Assembly: GCA_947579605.1 (NCBI GenBank)
Contig: OX388310.1
Location: 186,001 to 250,000, forward strand
DNA from: Athripsodes cinereus
Lineage: Eukaryota > Arthropoda > Insecta > Trichoptera > Leptoceridae
DNA length: 64,000 nt
Direction: 5' to 3'
In this document: positions 22,041-34,416 of the stretch, piece after piece
Layout of the letters: each line of letters opens with the position of its first letter
Numbering within the stretch: the stretch's first letter is position 1
Notes under the pieces: generated by a model
Database searches by the model: none
Seen by the model: the letters and a program-made list of their open reading frames with translations, nothing else
Told to the model about the DNA's origin: nothing
Program-made: the position numbers and the translations under genes

Positions 22041-22974
22041 AAGTATGTATTAAATGCTAGTATCATATTTTAAATGATCAGTTATCGATTTTCTTCCGAA
22101 AGTACCTACCCCTCAAAAAAAGAAATCCCCATTTTTTCAGTAAGTTTTCGAGTATATTGTCAAAGACACGTATTAGTGAGCCATTATTTAACATATTTAA
22201 TTTATCGATGAGGTATGCCAACCATATCGAATGTTTTTCTATCACAAAGAGGGTTATCTGAATACATATTTACATTGTAACTAGTCTACTGAATACTGTG
22301 ATATGATAAATATTAAGTAATTAGTGTAAGATAACTTGCAGTGGAAAAAAATATAAGCACTTAATACAATACAATTATCATTACTTTAAGTGTAAGGAAA
22401 ATTTAATGTTTATATCAAATAATTTAAAGCAATCAATTGTCTGGAAATTTCCAGAGTCGGACAAAAGTAATTACAAACGTTAAATAACCAAAAATTCGTA
22501 AATTTCCGTAAAGACTAACACATCCAATTGCAAATGTAAATGTTTGGTATTTGTTCCAATTATATAATTACCTGTCTTGATTGATTCATTTACTGCTTTT
22601 TGTTATCTATTGTAGTTATGTACATATATTGTAATTATTATTATATACTGAGATTTGAGTGGAATATTACAAAATAAGCGGTTCATTACAAATTACAATA
22701 CAATTATCTTTTTTTTAATATGACTACTAATTTTTTTTTGAAATGAGTATGAAATAACCTGTTTTTATTATGTGTCAATTAAATGAAAAATATCGGAAAA
22801 AATACCAACTTTACATATTATTATCTTTACTTACAAAATGGGCAGAAAGAGGCGTCCGCCATTTACTTCTATGTTTGCATACTCTTCGCTTGCATACCCT
22901 TTTCGCTTCCATCACTTTAATATTTTTCTTGATACATCCTCTCCTATTTAATATATTCAACGCATATCTCTTCT
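22041..22974. other. AT-rich intronic sequence, nothing recognised
   Basis: A 74-codon plus-strand frame at 22770-22994 enters the following LINE remnant and is probably accidental. Confidence 0.45.
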
Positions 22975-23195
22975 ATAGGCTCAGGTTTATGTAGAGAATG
23001 AGCAGGCCTCCGAGAACATGGATCAAATCCTCAAGGATGGCTGTGTGTTGAGTAAGAGAAATCGACGTTCGTGTATGAGAAATTTTCTGAATGTAGAAGA
23101 AGCATGTAATGATTGATTTATATGGCGTTTGTTTGATCCTCTCTGTTTATGCCACTTGGGATACGGCGTGAGGGTAGAGTATAGCAAAGTACAAT
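22975..23195 (+). pseudogene. LINE-C remnant
   Basis: Encodes RPPRTW, then (shifted) DQILKDGCVLSKRNRRSCMRN and MNVEEAC in broken frames, followed by the ctctctgtttatgcc segment. Same family as 14580-14900. Confidence 0.6.
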
Positions 23196-24409
23196 TTTTC
23201 TAATGTCAACGTCTCTGAGCGATGTTTTTATTGACCATAAAATATATAATTTCTTAGTCATCCTCTCCTCATTTATTCTTTCGACATGCCCAATCTAAAA
23301 ATACTTTTAGCTGATAATTTTTATTATATCTAGGTTATTTATTTAATATTACCATTTCACTTTATTTATAGTATAATTTATTCGAAGTGTTGAATCGATT
23401 TAACAATAGCCATTCAAGTTAATCTGTTGAAATTAAGTAAGTGCATTGGTACGAGTATAACAGTTATAGTTAAACGAAGCTGTCATCTGAAATTATTTCT
23501 GAATGCAAGTGGAAGGAAACTAGTCGTATAGAAAATTATTAATCTAAAGTTGTTGACAGTATAGGGAGTGGGTTGTGAGGATGAGAGGTGCTACAGAGGG
23601 TGGTGAGAGCTAACTAGACGTAAGTGCAAGTAACAGAATTTGCTCTGAAGTGAAGATAGAGAGATGACACATGAAACAATGCTCAATGATTTATTGAATG
23701 ATACATAAGAAAATGAGCTGTGTCTAAGGATAATAATGCTTCTAAATAAATATGCTTAAAAGGATTCAAAGGTTGATTAGTATTACCTTATTTATTTGAA
23801 TAATGTGAAACTAATACAAATATACAAATCATACATAGGTATACAAATCAAAATAATTAACAGATTAGACAGAATTATTGAAAGACACAAATGAGAAATT
23901 TTAATAATATTAAAGTTATTTTGATTTCGATTATAAATAATATAAGTATGTACATATCTAATAGGTAAGTAAATATTATATTAAGATAGGCTGTTTCTCA
24001 GACACTGCCTCCCTCCCTATGTATGTATGTAGGGGTGACACAACATATCTACAGACACATAACTAATGACTGGTTCCCTTGAGAGGTAGGCAGTGTGACA
24101 CATTAGTGTCAGACTCTGAGAGAATACCTCCTTTTAGTTATTCTCTACTCCACGTCACCCATCTTCGAATTGTATTTAATTATTCAATTATATACACAGT
24201 ACGAACATATATTAATATCATATTTCTAACTCAATCTATGCTATATTTACCGTTATTATTTTTTTCATAGTACCAAAACATGTTCAAATATGTTCTACTT
24301 CTATATTACTTCATCTTTTTTTTTTGATACCTATAATTTATTTATTTTATTTCTCAATAAATTATAATTTACATACATACTTTATTGATGCTGCCCAACT
24401 AGGTATAAT
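23196..24409. other. AT-rich intronic sequence, nothing recognised
   Basis: A purine-rich stretch at 23570-23625 (gtgaggatgagaggtgctac) stands out, but no family is recognisable. Confidence 0.45.
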
Positions 24410-24412
24410 CTG

Positions 24413-24623
24413 CAGGGCTACTCTTGACAAAACTTAACACGATCTTAATCTAGTCTTGATCTTGATCATACGACGCACAAAGTGACTATTGGCCAAAAAT
24501 ACACGCAAACCGATCGTGCGTTAGCGGTAGCGCGGTGTTTTTGACCATAGTCCCTTCGTGCGTCGTATGATCAAGATCAAGACTAGATTAAGATCGTGTT
24601 TAGTTTTGTCAAGAGTAACCCTG
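24413..24623. mobile_element. foldback MITE, whole-length hairpin
   Basis: Arms start CAGGGCTACTCTTGACAAAA and return as ttttgtcaagagtaaccctg. About 67 bp pair with only a few mismatches, and the inner part (tattggccaaaaatacacgc against gcggtgtttttgaccata) still pairs loosely. CTG flanks both ends, which could be a 3-bp duplication or a palindromic extension. No coding frame. The superfamily is undetermined. Confidence 0.75.
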
Positions 24624-24837
24624 CTGTACTAGGGCGAACATCTCACAAATATATCAATCATATACATAATTACAAAAGCATTTATCTCCTACATATACAT
24701 ACACAATCACATTAATAACAAGAGAATACTAAAAAAAACAAGAAAAAACAACATATCCCTCAACCATATACATCACAAATCTCACACCACATACCAACAC
24801 ACTAATTATACTATTCATTATAGGTAGGTATTCAATT

Positions 24838-25062
24838 TACCCGTGGAGCACCTGGAAAAGAATTGGTTTTTCCACTTTTTTCAGTACGTTTTCGAGTGTC
24901 CTGTAAAATATAGGTGTTCGAAAAAAAAAGACATTTAAATTTTGCTATGAGGTTCTTCATTCTTCCTAGAGGCCTTATTTTTTTGGCACGGAGAGAACAG
25001 CTTGCATGTTTAAAATATTCATCAAGTTTATTGACAACTCCACTTGTAGGATAAACCGCGAT
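24838..25062 (+). repeat. family A copy, full length but diverged
   Basis: Runs from cccgtggagcacctgg through cgttttcgagtgtcctgtaa and ttggcacggagagaacagct to cacttgtaggataaaccgcg; it lacks a TAG tail. Confidence 0.7.
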
Positions 25063-25684
25063 GTACATAACATAATATAACGCGTATAGCCAATTCACAC
25101 AGACCGAGCTAGTCCCAAACTAAGATATGAATCTTGTATTTTGGGTACTAACACGACGATACACATACATACAGTAAGTAGTAGCAATAGTAGTTATTAG
25201 ATGCATGTGATTTGGTGCGCTGGCTGCACTCTTGTAGTGATTAACTTTGGAATATTCTATTAACCTACACTACATATCTATACACAGTCGGTAGGTTGTA
25301 CATATGTATGTTAGTAATTAATGAGAATATTGTCTATGCAATGGGAAGAAGATGATATATGTACAACTCGTTTAAGATACAATATGTAAAGAGCAATAGA
25401 TTGATAATTCTCCTGAACGGAGACTGCAGTCTAGCCTGTATCTGCATAGTATGTGTGCATGTAAGGAGGCTGGAGGTAAGTGCATAAATTTCTCGTATGA
25501 TAATAACATGAATGAGGTTAAGACTCCTCCATCTTATACTAATTAATTAGCGTCAAAGAAGGAAAGTAACTTATATACAGATTTCTATTTTGTGTCATCG
25601 TCATAAGCAAGTAAGAATGTAATAATATTATTTAAGAACGTTCAAGAAATAAAAAAAATCAATAACGTTTTATTATTCCTTTAT
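25063..25684. other. AT-rich sequence with shared 26-mer
   Basis: 25091-25116 is the reverse complement of 21788-21813. Nothing else is recognised. Confidence 0.4.
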
Positions 25685-25810
25685 TAATACCACGATGAAG
25701 TTTCTCACAAGTGGGGTAGACAGCGGGTCAACTCCATTTAATAAATATGCAAGTCGTCCTCGTTGTGCCGATAAAGTTAAAATATTCAGTATGCGCACAA
25801 ACCTTTGAAC
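25685..25810 (-). repeat. family A copy, tail half, diverged
   Basis: taccacgatgaagtttctca, then cacaagtggggtag, aatatgcaagtcgtcctcg and attcagtatgcgcacaaacc. Confidence 0.65.
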
Positions 25811-26959
25811 GATAAAACTATTTACTTCGCTTTCACGACACAAGCATGTTGCTGTTTATTATTTAAGCGTTTAGGGTATCGAGACTTGATTCTTGTAAAT
25901 TCATTTAAATACCTGTGAGATTGTAAAACTATTTAATAATTAGGTATTTTGTTATCTCTATTAACTCGATTTTTATGAATGAGTAATGAATAATTATTAA
26001 GGTAAGAGATATTTAGTGTGGTTGAACGAAAAAAATGTTTAATCAATTTGTGAGTAGGTACCTTATCTTAAAAAAATATGAAATATATTAAGTTCTAGAA
26101 TTTATTGAAAGTTTTAAATATGTTCTTACAAGTTCTGGAAGTGATGAAACATTGGTTCTAACTTATGTACATTCGCTCATGTGACAAAATGTTATAAAGT
26201 CATACTGGACTGTATAGGGTGTGTGTATGTTATAGGTAATGCAAAGCGAGACAGGCTGCTGTGGCTTAGCCTAAAATTTCATCTCCCGGATTTGATGAAA
26301 CCACTCGATGACAAATCGTCATTACGTGCAACATGTTGGCACCACACCACACCACTACAGAGAGGGTAGAGTAACAGGATGAAGAGGGGAGGATGGGTGC
26401 AGCAGTTTACAGGGGAGACTGGGGTAAGATTATTTTAATTAACAAAGGAGTTATACACCTATCTACATGTCTTCACATACATACTTACATAGGTATCTCT
26501 CTAATGCATACAACATGTACACTGAAGTACTTGATTCTCATTAAGGTGTTTAGATCTTGTGTTTGATATGCATCATAGTGTCAGTAAACGTTCATAAATA
26601 TTATTATATTCTAGCATCTTCTACAACAATATGGAAAAGCAGTGAATACAGTGTATGCAGTATATAGGTCATCCTCTCCGTAACGTAATAGAATAAGGTA
26701 TTCATGCAAACACCTAATCGTTACTAAATTGAATATACTGTATGTTGCATTTTTCTATTACCTTTCTTTTACAAAACACGCAATTAATCTTATAGAATAG
26801 GAGGAAAAATTTATATTATTCTGATGATTATAAAAAAAACATTGAAAAAACATAAGCATACTTAGGGATTGCAAAATATGCTGATATTTCAATAAAATTT
26901 ATGTATCAAAAATCAGAGTATTAATTGTGTCGGTGCACACGTAGTAGAAATCCATAATT
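25811..26959. other. AT-rich sequence with one GC-richer block
   Basis: At 26220-26430 the sequence is less AT-rich (agcgagacaggctgctgtgg, gatgaagaggggaggatggg) and may be a decayed retrotransposon, but no motif is secure. Confidence 0.35.
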
Positions 26960-27101
26960 ACGTAATTGAAACAAGTATTTCTTTTCGAGAGAGACGTCTT
27001 TCGACTTATCAGGTCTAATTATAATGACCTGATAAGTGGAAAGACGTCTCTCTCGGAATCAATAATCTATAGTAGAAAGAAACACTTGTCTCAATTACAT
27101 A
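26960..27101. mobile_element. foldback family (FB) copy
   Basis: Inverted arms around a taattata loop near 27016-27023. The core is cgagagagacgtctttcgac on the left and its complement on the right, and the outer arms are gtaattgaaacaagtatttc and gaaacacttgtctcaattac. About 20 bp present in the right arm is missing from the left. The upstream flank gtgtcggtg...gtagtagaaatccat is shared with the copy at 38544. Confidence 0.75.
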
Positions 27102-29514
27102 AAAATCAGAGTACTGAGATGAGAAGTGTAGAGGACGTGTTTTGTGCTGCTTAAGACATACAAAGTTTCTGCCAAGTATTCGTCAACGTAAGAGGGACGC
27201 GACAAGATACATAAAGAAGGGAATATTTAAAATCAAACTAATACCTACATATGTATTTTATTATGATCTAGACCAATATAATATTCTTAATAGAAACTTA
27301 AGAAATTTTCAAAGCATTCAATTATAAAGAATAAACAGCTAAGTGTAACGACGCATGAAAAATAATCAGAACAAAACAAAGAATAATTTATTCAAATATA
27401 AAATTGTTTCGTAAATAAACAAAAACAAACAGCCCTCGTTTGTATGTTTTAAATTTTGATTTGTTAAAAAAAATAATAACATTGAAGTTATGTTGTAGGC
27501 TGTTTAAGATTGTAGTGGAGAATTATTCATGCAGAGGGTGTAATAACATAAATCACTGCTGAAGAAATAGAAAGAAGTATAACAATATACACGGCCTTTT
27601 TCAGGTGAATGGGAGGTGCGCTACATCATATTTCATAGTCTACGCCTAGTTTTATGCAATATTTATAGCACGTGTTTAACTTTTCTACTGAAAAGAAAGG
27701 TTTTCCTAATTTTTATGTGTTTGAATAGATATTTTCTTTTGTAAAATTGGATAGCAAGGAGAAATAATTAGCATATTCACACATTAAGATCTATATAGAT
27801 TTTTTCCAATATTCTTGAAGCTTAGGTATTGCTGGTATATCGATTCTCAAAATGAATTGAAAATATTGGAGGATAAAAAAAAACTATAAGTTAACAACAA
27901 TCGTAAGGAATCCTTAACAGAAGTAACTTATATTTTTTTTATTACATCAGTTTTGATTCCACTTTGTAATCACTCATTAAAGTTTCATCATTAGTATTAA
28001 TTTTATTTAAGGAGGAGTGAACCTTCCCTATTCGGCTGCAAGGTATTATGTCCCACCTTCCCATTACTAGCCCACAGTACTGATTATAGTATAGTAGGTA
28101 CATAATATTATATTGCTGATGGTTGCGCGTTATGGATATTTATTAGTGGAGCGTGTTCCGTGACAATTTGTTAATCGAAACGACTTCATTTACACCTTGT
28201 CTCCTGTTTCATACAAAGCACATAACACTTTTATAAATATATACTTAAATAGGTACATTATTTCGGATTCCATTAAATAAAGTTAAAGTTTAATCCTTTG
28301 TTTGTAAGTATTATAGTTTAAACAAGAGCTACCTTCTATAGAATTGAATTTCTTGTATTATAGAAGCTATTACATCGCTGACATCTTTGGAAATAGTAAG
28401 AAAGGGCAAAATGTGAAGAGCTTCTCCAGAAGAAGTTAATTCTCGTAAGAGTAAGTGTCAAATGTTAGTTAAAGTTTCAGATTAGAAAGGATGAGTAGAA
28501 ATCTTTGGAAGAAGAGCTTAGGCGTTGTACACCTTAACCTAATTAGAATAAGAACATATTGTTTCCATGTTGCCTATGTTAAGATGTATTACAAGCATTG
28601 TAGGTTTATGGAATTTCAAATAGGTATAGGTACTTATACTCATTTTTATTAATGTTATTTTACAATTAACCATTGTATGCAGTAAATTTAACACACGAAG
28701 CTACCAAATTTATACATATATATCATGTTGACAAATTTTCAAAAACTGAATACTAAATACACAGATATTTTTACTCTATTGGTTTATCAATAAAGAAACA
28801 ACCTGCATCTAGTAAGTGACTCAACGTTGACTCTTGTCTATGCAATACGAGTACAGTGTTTAGTACAGTAATGTACTTTCGTTTAATGTAGTAGAATATT
28901 ATACCGTGAAACAATATTAGAAGCATGTGTGTGGAGTGAATTACAATATTATGATATAATATAATATAATGTAGGTAGATATTAGCTAGTATTGCAATGT
29001 TATAAGTTGATGTAGGTATGTATGAAAGGAGGTAGCAGAGTTCTAATTGTATCTGTAGTTAGGTGCATGAGGGATGTTCATTGTTCAACAAATAATATTT
29101 ATAGTACTTAAGTAAAATTACATTTTATGATGTGATGGTATTCTATTTTTCAGAAAGAACTCTTACCGATTTGCATTTTAAAAGATAAAATATTACAAAT
29201 TATCTTCAAAAATTTACAATAACATCAATAAATTTAAAATTGATATTTTCGACCGACGGTCCTAAATGAAAGTTCATGTTTTATTATAAGTAATAAACGA
29301 AACACTTAATTTAATGAAAAAATAGCTGTGAAAACTTGCCATTAATTATAGTTTTCTAAAACATAGTTCTATCTACACCTATGTAAATATGACAGTAGCA
29401 CTAAATTGTCAGGAATGCACTGAGATACATTGAAATTGAGTAGATTCTATTTCTACCCCGTGTTTCCAAGAGGAGCGTTAAAGGACGAATGAATTAAGTA
29501 TAATCATTGCAGTA
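27102..29514. other. AT-rich intronic sequence, nothing recognised
   Basis: Slightly GC-richer islands lie at 28010-28075 and 28140-28215. A fragment gtgtttccaagaggagcgtt at 29460-29479 is a scrap of the RTE-like 3' end. There is no supportable gene. Confidence 0.45.
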
Positions 29515-29765
29515 TTTTTGGAACATGTCGAAAATGAAGAAGTGTTAACCAGGGTAGGCGAAAAAAGGCAACTTCTTAAAAGAATCAGCCAACAACGAGC
29601 TACCTGGATTGGCCACAACACCAGGCACCCAGGACTGCTCATCGCCATCGCGGAAGGTAGGACCGAAGGCACAAATGGCAGAAGCCGCTTATATGGACCA
29701 ACTGAAGAGGGACATGAACTGTGGCTCATGCGTAGAGCTGAAGAGACTGGCTGAGAATAGGGAGG
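29515..29765 (+). pseudogene. LINE-D remnant (non-LTR retrotransposon C terminus)
   Basis: A 78-codon frame with ENEEVLTRVGEKRQLLKRIS, QQRATWIGH and LLIAIAEGRTEGTNGRSR matches the usual end of LINE ORF2 proteins (NEEVLRRVG...RGTWIGH...EG...GR-R). After about residue 60 the frame shifts: the expected KRLAENREE end is in the next frame at 29740-29765. The RT domain is absent. Another copy is at 15700-15910. Confidence 0.75.
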
Positions 29766-30855
29766 AATGAAGAAGAAAATCCAAACTCGTTGCAGACCAA
29801 TCCAATGGATTGAGCTTATTATATATATTTTTCCAAAAACTCACCAACCAGTAGGCTCAAAGCTTGTGAGAAGAAATAATAAAATTTTCGTATGTTTAAA
29901 AAATTTAACCTATTGTTCAGGGTTAGGTTCAATTTTCAATCCTGTGTCAATAATTATTCTCTGAAATATGTTAGTTTGTTGAGTATCCCTCTTGTGCTAT
30001 AGGATATATTATATACGATAGGATAGGACGCTGTATGTGTCTATGATGTGACGCGATGCGTGAATGTATTATGTAAATGGACTGACATGGCGGTCCTTGT
30101 AATCTCACTCTATTATTTTATTATTATGATATTAGGTAGGTAGATATATTCACTCATTGAAATATTATCATTTAATTGTTTACATTTCCGTTCATAAATA
30201 TTATCACTGCTTTGCTACTGCTCTAGCTACATAATAATTATATACGAGTTCATACATTGCTACAACTACCACTCATTTTAAGGTAATTCTGTTAACCGTT
30301 TTGGGAGTAATTCGTTGTGTGTTATGAAAAGCGAAAATCAGAATTCTGAAATGTAATGATGAAAATGCAATTTTATTGAATTTTATTTTATTTGCACTTA
30401 CCCGGATCATAATGAATTTTTACAAATGTAGGTGAAAACTGTTTGTCAAAAATATATATTATATTTAATAAATACAATTATAATATTTATTCCGTGCCAA
30501 AACTTGATGATGTTAAAATGCAAGTTATTTTACTTGCACGCATTGTTTTTGAACAAGTGATAAAATTATGTCCTTTTGACACCTTACAGATATTTTTTTA
30601 ATAAGGGGAACATTCTAAAACAACCTTGGAATATTCACATTTTTTTCATAATGTTCAAAGATAATGTGTTAAAATACTTCTGCTCGTCTTGTTCAAATTT
30701 AGATGGTATTTTTCATTCGATAATTTCTATAAAGGTATACCTGTGAATTGGTAATTTTGATTTCTTTCGTAAAGGTATATTTTAATTTATTCGTTTTAAA
30801 ATATACTTCATTAGAATTATTAATCAAAAAACACTAATATATGAATAATGAATAT
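29766..30855. other. AT-rich intronic sequence, nothing recognised
   Basis: No supported feature. Confidence 0.45.
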
Positions 30856-30949
30856 AAATTCTGTACCTGAGAGCTATTTAGTCTTAAGTACTAAAATACC
30901 ATTTTCAAATTCAATTTTTTAATCGAAAAAAACTCGACATTTTACTAGT

Positions 30950-30980
<31 letters not shown>

Positions 30981-31416
30981 GCCCTCAACGCTCCTCTCGG
31001 GAGCACAGGCAGAAACCAGCCTCCTCCATTCAGAGCGTCTCTGTGCCAATTGCGTCACCTCATTCCACGACATTCCTTGCGCTCTGATATCGTTGTCATA
31101 GGAACGGTGTATTGTGAAAGAGGGACGCCCGTGCCGACGGAACCCCTGCGGACGGAAGAACAGTGCTCTTTTTGGCCAACTATCATTAGGCATTCTTAAA
31201 ACATGTCCCAGCCAGGACCATCGTCTCTCCTGTATTACGTACTAGTAATAAGATGTATATAATATATACAGCTTATTACATAGACCCTATAGTATATACC
31301 CTATGCATTTCTGTACTTAAGACTCACGACTTATGTGTTATTTTCGCTTTTTTCGTAACTTTGGCATTTTTGTCAAAAATGCACTTAAGTCCTAATGGCT
31401 CTCAGGTACAGAATTT
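30856..31416. mobile_element. TIR element interrupted by an RTE-like insertion
   Basis: Inverted termini of about 34 bp: the left reads aaattctgtacctgagagct and the right ends agctct-type gctctcaggtacagaattt. The inner border cttaagt occurs on both sides. The middle is occupied by the RTE copy 30953-31239. Removing that insertion and one duplication leaves about 0.26 kb without coding capacity, so this is a MITE. No target-site duplication is clear. Confidence 0.65.
30953..31239 (-). mobile_element. RTE-like LINE, 5'-truncated copy with 10-bp duplication
   Basis: Minus-strand copy of the last 285 bp of the 44544-46491 family, from the RRWSWLGHVLRM segment to the GAT tail (31 bases of ATC repeats at the left end). 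The exact direct repeat tactagtaat at 30943-30952 and 31240-31249 flanks it. The frame is shifted just before the natural stop, so it reads on into the tail as a run of Asp. Confidence 0.85.
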
Positions 31417-32637
31417 GTTATCAATACGAAAAAAATAGTTCATAATATCAGGTGTCATTGTCGAGCTTTCCTTCAATTGTTTTTAATCAGTGTTTTTTTT
31501 TTTAATCTTAATTGTGAAATATTCAAATTGACTTCTACAGCATTGATTGCCAACCATTTGAAAATCTCGTGAAACTAACAAAATAAGACAAAATCAGACA
31601 CTTACTCGAAAAAAAATAGAAGCTATGTTAAAATCAAGTATATTTCTGTATTTTAATTTCATATATTTTACAAAACACGAAAGAAAAGTGTTCGCTAAAG
31701 AAACAAAGAATTGCAGAGCTGCAAAAGTGAAAAACATTGTATCAACTAAAAATATAGGAGTTTAATATCAGTTGGAGATTTATTAATAATATTATATCTA
31801 CAATATCTTTGTTCAGCATCAGCTGATATGGAAGTAAGAAAACAAAGTTGTAATGCTAATTACAGCCGAGAAAAGTTATGGAGCAAGGAAGAAGCGAAGA
31901 AGAAGAATAAATAGTAAAGGTATAAATGCTGGACACGTAGCAGGAATAAAATAAAGTAAAAGACTTCCCTACAAACTTCAAAACGTAATCCGTACCTACC
32001 TAGTAAAGTATATACAAACATACAAACCTCTACTGCAAAACATTAAGTAAATACACACAGTGTGTATATAAACAGAAAGAATACAGATGTTATTATGGTC
32101 CGTCCATACCAATGTTGCTGTTCTCGTATATTATGATTGTAGTATTATGTATACCTACTGTGTAATATCACCGTTACTTATCTATTATTATGAAAACATT
32201 TCTTGTAAAAAATAGTTATATCATGATATTACACACGCTCATGTATGATTCATTAAATGAAAATATATTACAGAAAGCTTCTTTAATATCATATCATATT
32301 CTTGGATATTGATTAAATGTACCATATTATGAAACAACTATATAAGTTTAAGAAAAGACAACATCACCTTATTGGGCAGTGCCCCGGACGGGACCCTACA
32401 TTTACATAACCTCATACAATGGTTAATTGTAAAAATAACATCGACAAACATTCTTGTGATATTGTTTAAACTTTCGCCTTATTAATAAATGTGAATCAAA
32501 TTAGATAAACAATCTGTATTACTGGATCGCCCTTGAACAGGTCTCACTTAGCTGGGTAATTCACTATATTGTGAAAAAATTATTGTATCTTTATGTGATG
32601 ATAAAATAAATATAATAAAAATAAATAAAATAACTAA
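31417..32637. other. AT-rich sequence with a short shared motif
   Basis: 32340-32400 (gtttaagaaaagacaacatc, ttattgggcagtgccccgga) is related to 17610-17655. Nothing else is recognised. Confidence 0.4.
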
Positions 32638-33168
32638 CGCCTTCGTAAAGGCCTTCATAAAGTAAAATATTTTGTACCTAATCGTATAACAAAAACCATT
32701 TATTTATCGTTGGCAGAGTCTTTAATAAGATATGGAATTTATGTCTGGGGAAATACAACAAAAACTAACTTAAATAAAATACAAAGTGTTCAAAACATAC
32801 TTATTAAAATAGTTACTAATTACAAATCTATTCCAGGTAGTCATTTCAATGCCAACGATACATATAGGGCTAATAACTTAATGACTTCAAAAGGAATATT
32901 TTTAAACAAATTTTTATTGCCTTACTTTTTGGACAATAGATACAGAAATAAGCTAACACACAATTATAATACTAGATACACACATAATGAAGGATTGGTA
33001 ATTCCAAAAGTAAATAATAAATACGGTATGAGAACCCGAGACTATATAATACCCAAAATAATAAATATGCTACCAAAAAATATTAAAAATACCCATAGAC
33101 TAGGTAAGTTAAAGATTCTTATGAAACAATGGACTGTAAATAATATTGATATCATAAATGCTTTATAA
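32638..33168 (+). pseudogene. LINE ORF2 C-terminal fragment (177 codons)
   Basis: Open without a stop from 32638 to TAA 33166. The start LRKGLHKVKYFVPNRITKTI and SLAESLIRYGIYVWGNT followed by KIQSVQNILIKIV is the thumb/C-terminal motif (Y-x-L-x-x-S-x-I-x-YGI-x-x-WG...QN) that follows the RT in CR1/Jockey-type ORF2 proteins. YNTR and a Y-IPKIINMLP segment follow, as usual. With no endonuclease, RT or ORF1 it cannot be active. Its clean frame suggests a fairly recent insertion. It differs clearly from the complete LINE at 6370-11262. Confidence 0.7.
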
Positions 33169-33718
33169 AATTTAATATTGTCATACAAAATAAAATAAAT
33201 TATAGGGAGTTGATTGATTTGTAAGGAACAAGAGTTATAAAAAAATTTATTACAAGAATAATTGCAATTAAGACCCATAGATTTATATGTACTAAAGTAC
33301 TTAAGACCACAGTTTATTTCGTTTTTTAAGTTAAATTGTTGATTTTTAAACACTACAATGTATTAGTATTAAGTATAAGTTGATAAATAAGCATGTTTTA
33401 TAGTACCTACCTAGTAAAGTCTCAGACATGTTAGCATATTAGTATTGTAGTATTCTAGTTATAATAATGAGTATAGTATTATAGTCAGGAAGAGTATGTA
33501 TATATTTTTAAGTAAGGAATTAAGATAATATATTAGAATAATAATTTATATGTAAAAATGATTTTGTAACCTTTGTAAAATATCAAAACATTGAATTATA
33601 TTTGTATATAGATATATAAAAAAGAACCTGTTGACAAGTCTTATAAAAGACTTAACAGGACTTGTAATATTTACTTGTAATATTTTTTAATAAAATAAAA
33701 AAAAATAAAAAAAAAAAC
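32638..33718 (+). mobile_element. 5'-truncated CR1/Jockey-type LINE
   Basis: Holds the ORF2 C terminus, a 3' UTR of about 520 bp with an acaagtcttataaaagactt hairpin, and an A-rich tail at about 33690-33718. Everything before the last 177 codons is missing. Confidence 0.7.
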
Positions 33719-34204
33719 CGAACTCTCTATAACAAATTGAACTTTCAGTACCTACTTACTAAAAAAGTGTGTGATTAATAATTCTCTGAAGCTATAAATC
33801 ATATAACTAGTTACAGGAGAATATTGATTTCTGATCGTACAAATTCATTGCACGAGATTGCAAAGATATAAAGTGTAGATAATGTTTGCTTGTCCGTAAT
33901 TAAAGATTTATTTCAACTTGAATTATATGCAAAAAAAAACATTAATCTTAAAAGAAGAAAAATAGTTAAATTAAAATTTCTGTGCCTTTCTTTTGAAAAT
34001 ATATTATTTTATGATGGTGAACATCCTAATGAAAAACAAATACATATATGAAACATGTTAGGACACACTTATTTTGAAAAAGGATAGGGGAAAGGGGGGG
34101 GGGAGTAATTAAATTAACAGTGGGTAATCGAAGTAATACAATTAATGGTAATCAAACAATATAATTGTACAATACAAATAGGTAGGTATACCGTTATTAC
34201 ATAC
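33719..34204. other. intronic sequence downstream of the CARP exon
   Basis: AT-rich, with a run of ten G at 34093-34103. The start of the downstream intron (minus strand) is gtatgtaataacgg. Nothing else is recognised. Confidence 0.5.
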
Positions 34205-34300
34205 CTGTAATAATAATGAGACCGAGACGATCCCTTGAGCTTTGTGAAGAGCTTCCGAGAAGTTGGAGTACAGCTGGGAGTTGAACCCAAATATTTGTAT
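34205..34300 (-). CDS. carbonic anhydrase-related protein (CA X/XI-like), internal exon
   Basis: A 96-bp exon, 32 codons in phase 0, with acceptor tgtttgtttcag just upstream (34312-34301) and donor gtatgt after it. It encodes IQIFGFNSQLY, SNFSEALHKAQGIVSVSL and ends LLLQ. This follows the exon at 62670-62861 directly (PAE then IQIFGFN) and corresponds to the beta-strand carrying zinc ligand His119 of carbonic anhydrase II. Here that position is Gln (second residue), as in the non-catalytic CARP X/XI proteins. These are secreted or neuronal binding proteins without CO2 hydration activity (family knowledge). Intron phases and the perfect join make a pseudogene unlikely. The next exon was not found in 1-34204. 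Confidence 0.85.
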
Positions 34301-34416
34301 CTGAAACAAACAGTTATAAGGAAATTATTAACTTTAAAATAGGTGCGTTAACGTTGTGAAAGGCGAAAGCGCTCGGCAATCAGAATTTAGTCTATGTACC
34401 TATATTAATTGAGTAA

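Noticed and set aside
23061..23090. HTNVDF-like CARP C-terminal peptide on the minus strand
   Set aside because: The sequence belongs to the LINE-C repeat, which has related copies elsewhere, and there is no exon context.
30945..31193. 82-codon frame ending in ten Asp, an apparent acidic protein
   Set aside because: It is the frameshifted end of an RTE-like copy reading into its GAT-repeat tail.
1..34204. Downstream CARP exons (expected PNPE and Y-EGS-T-P-C-E motifs)
   Set aside because: I looked on the minus strand for their coding signatures and acceptor sites and found none; they are probably beyond the window start.
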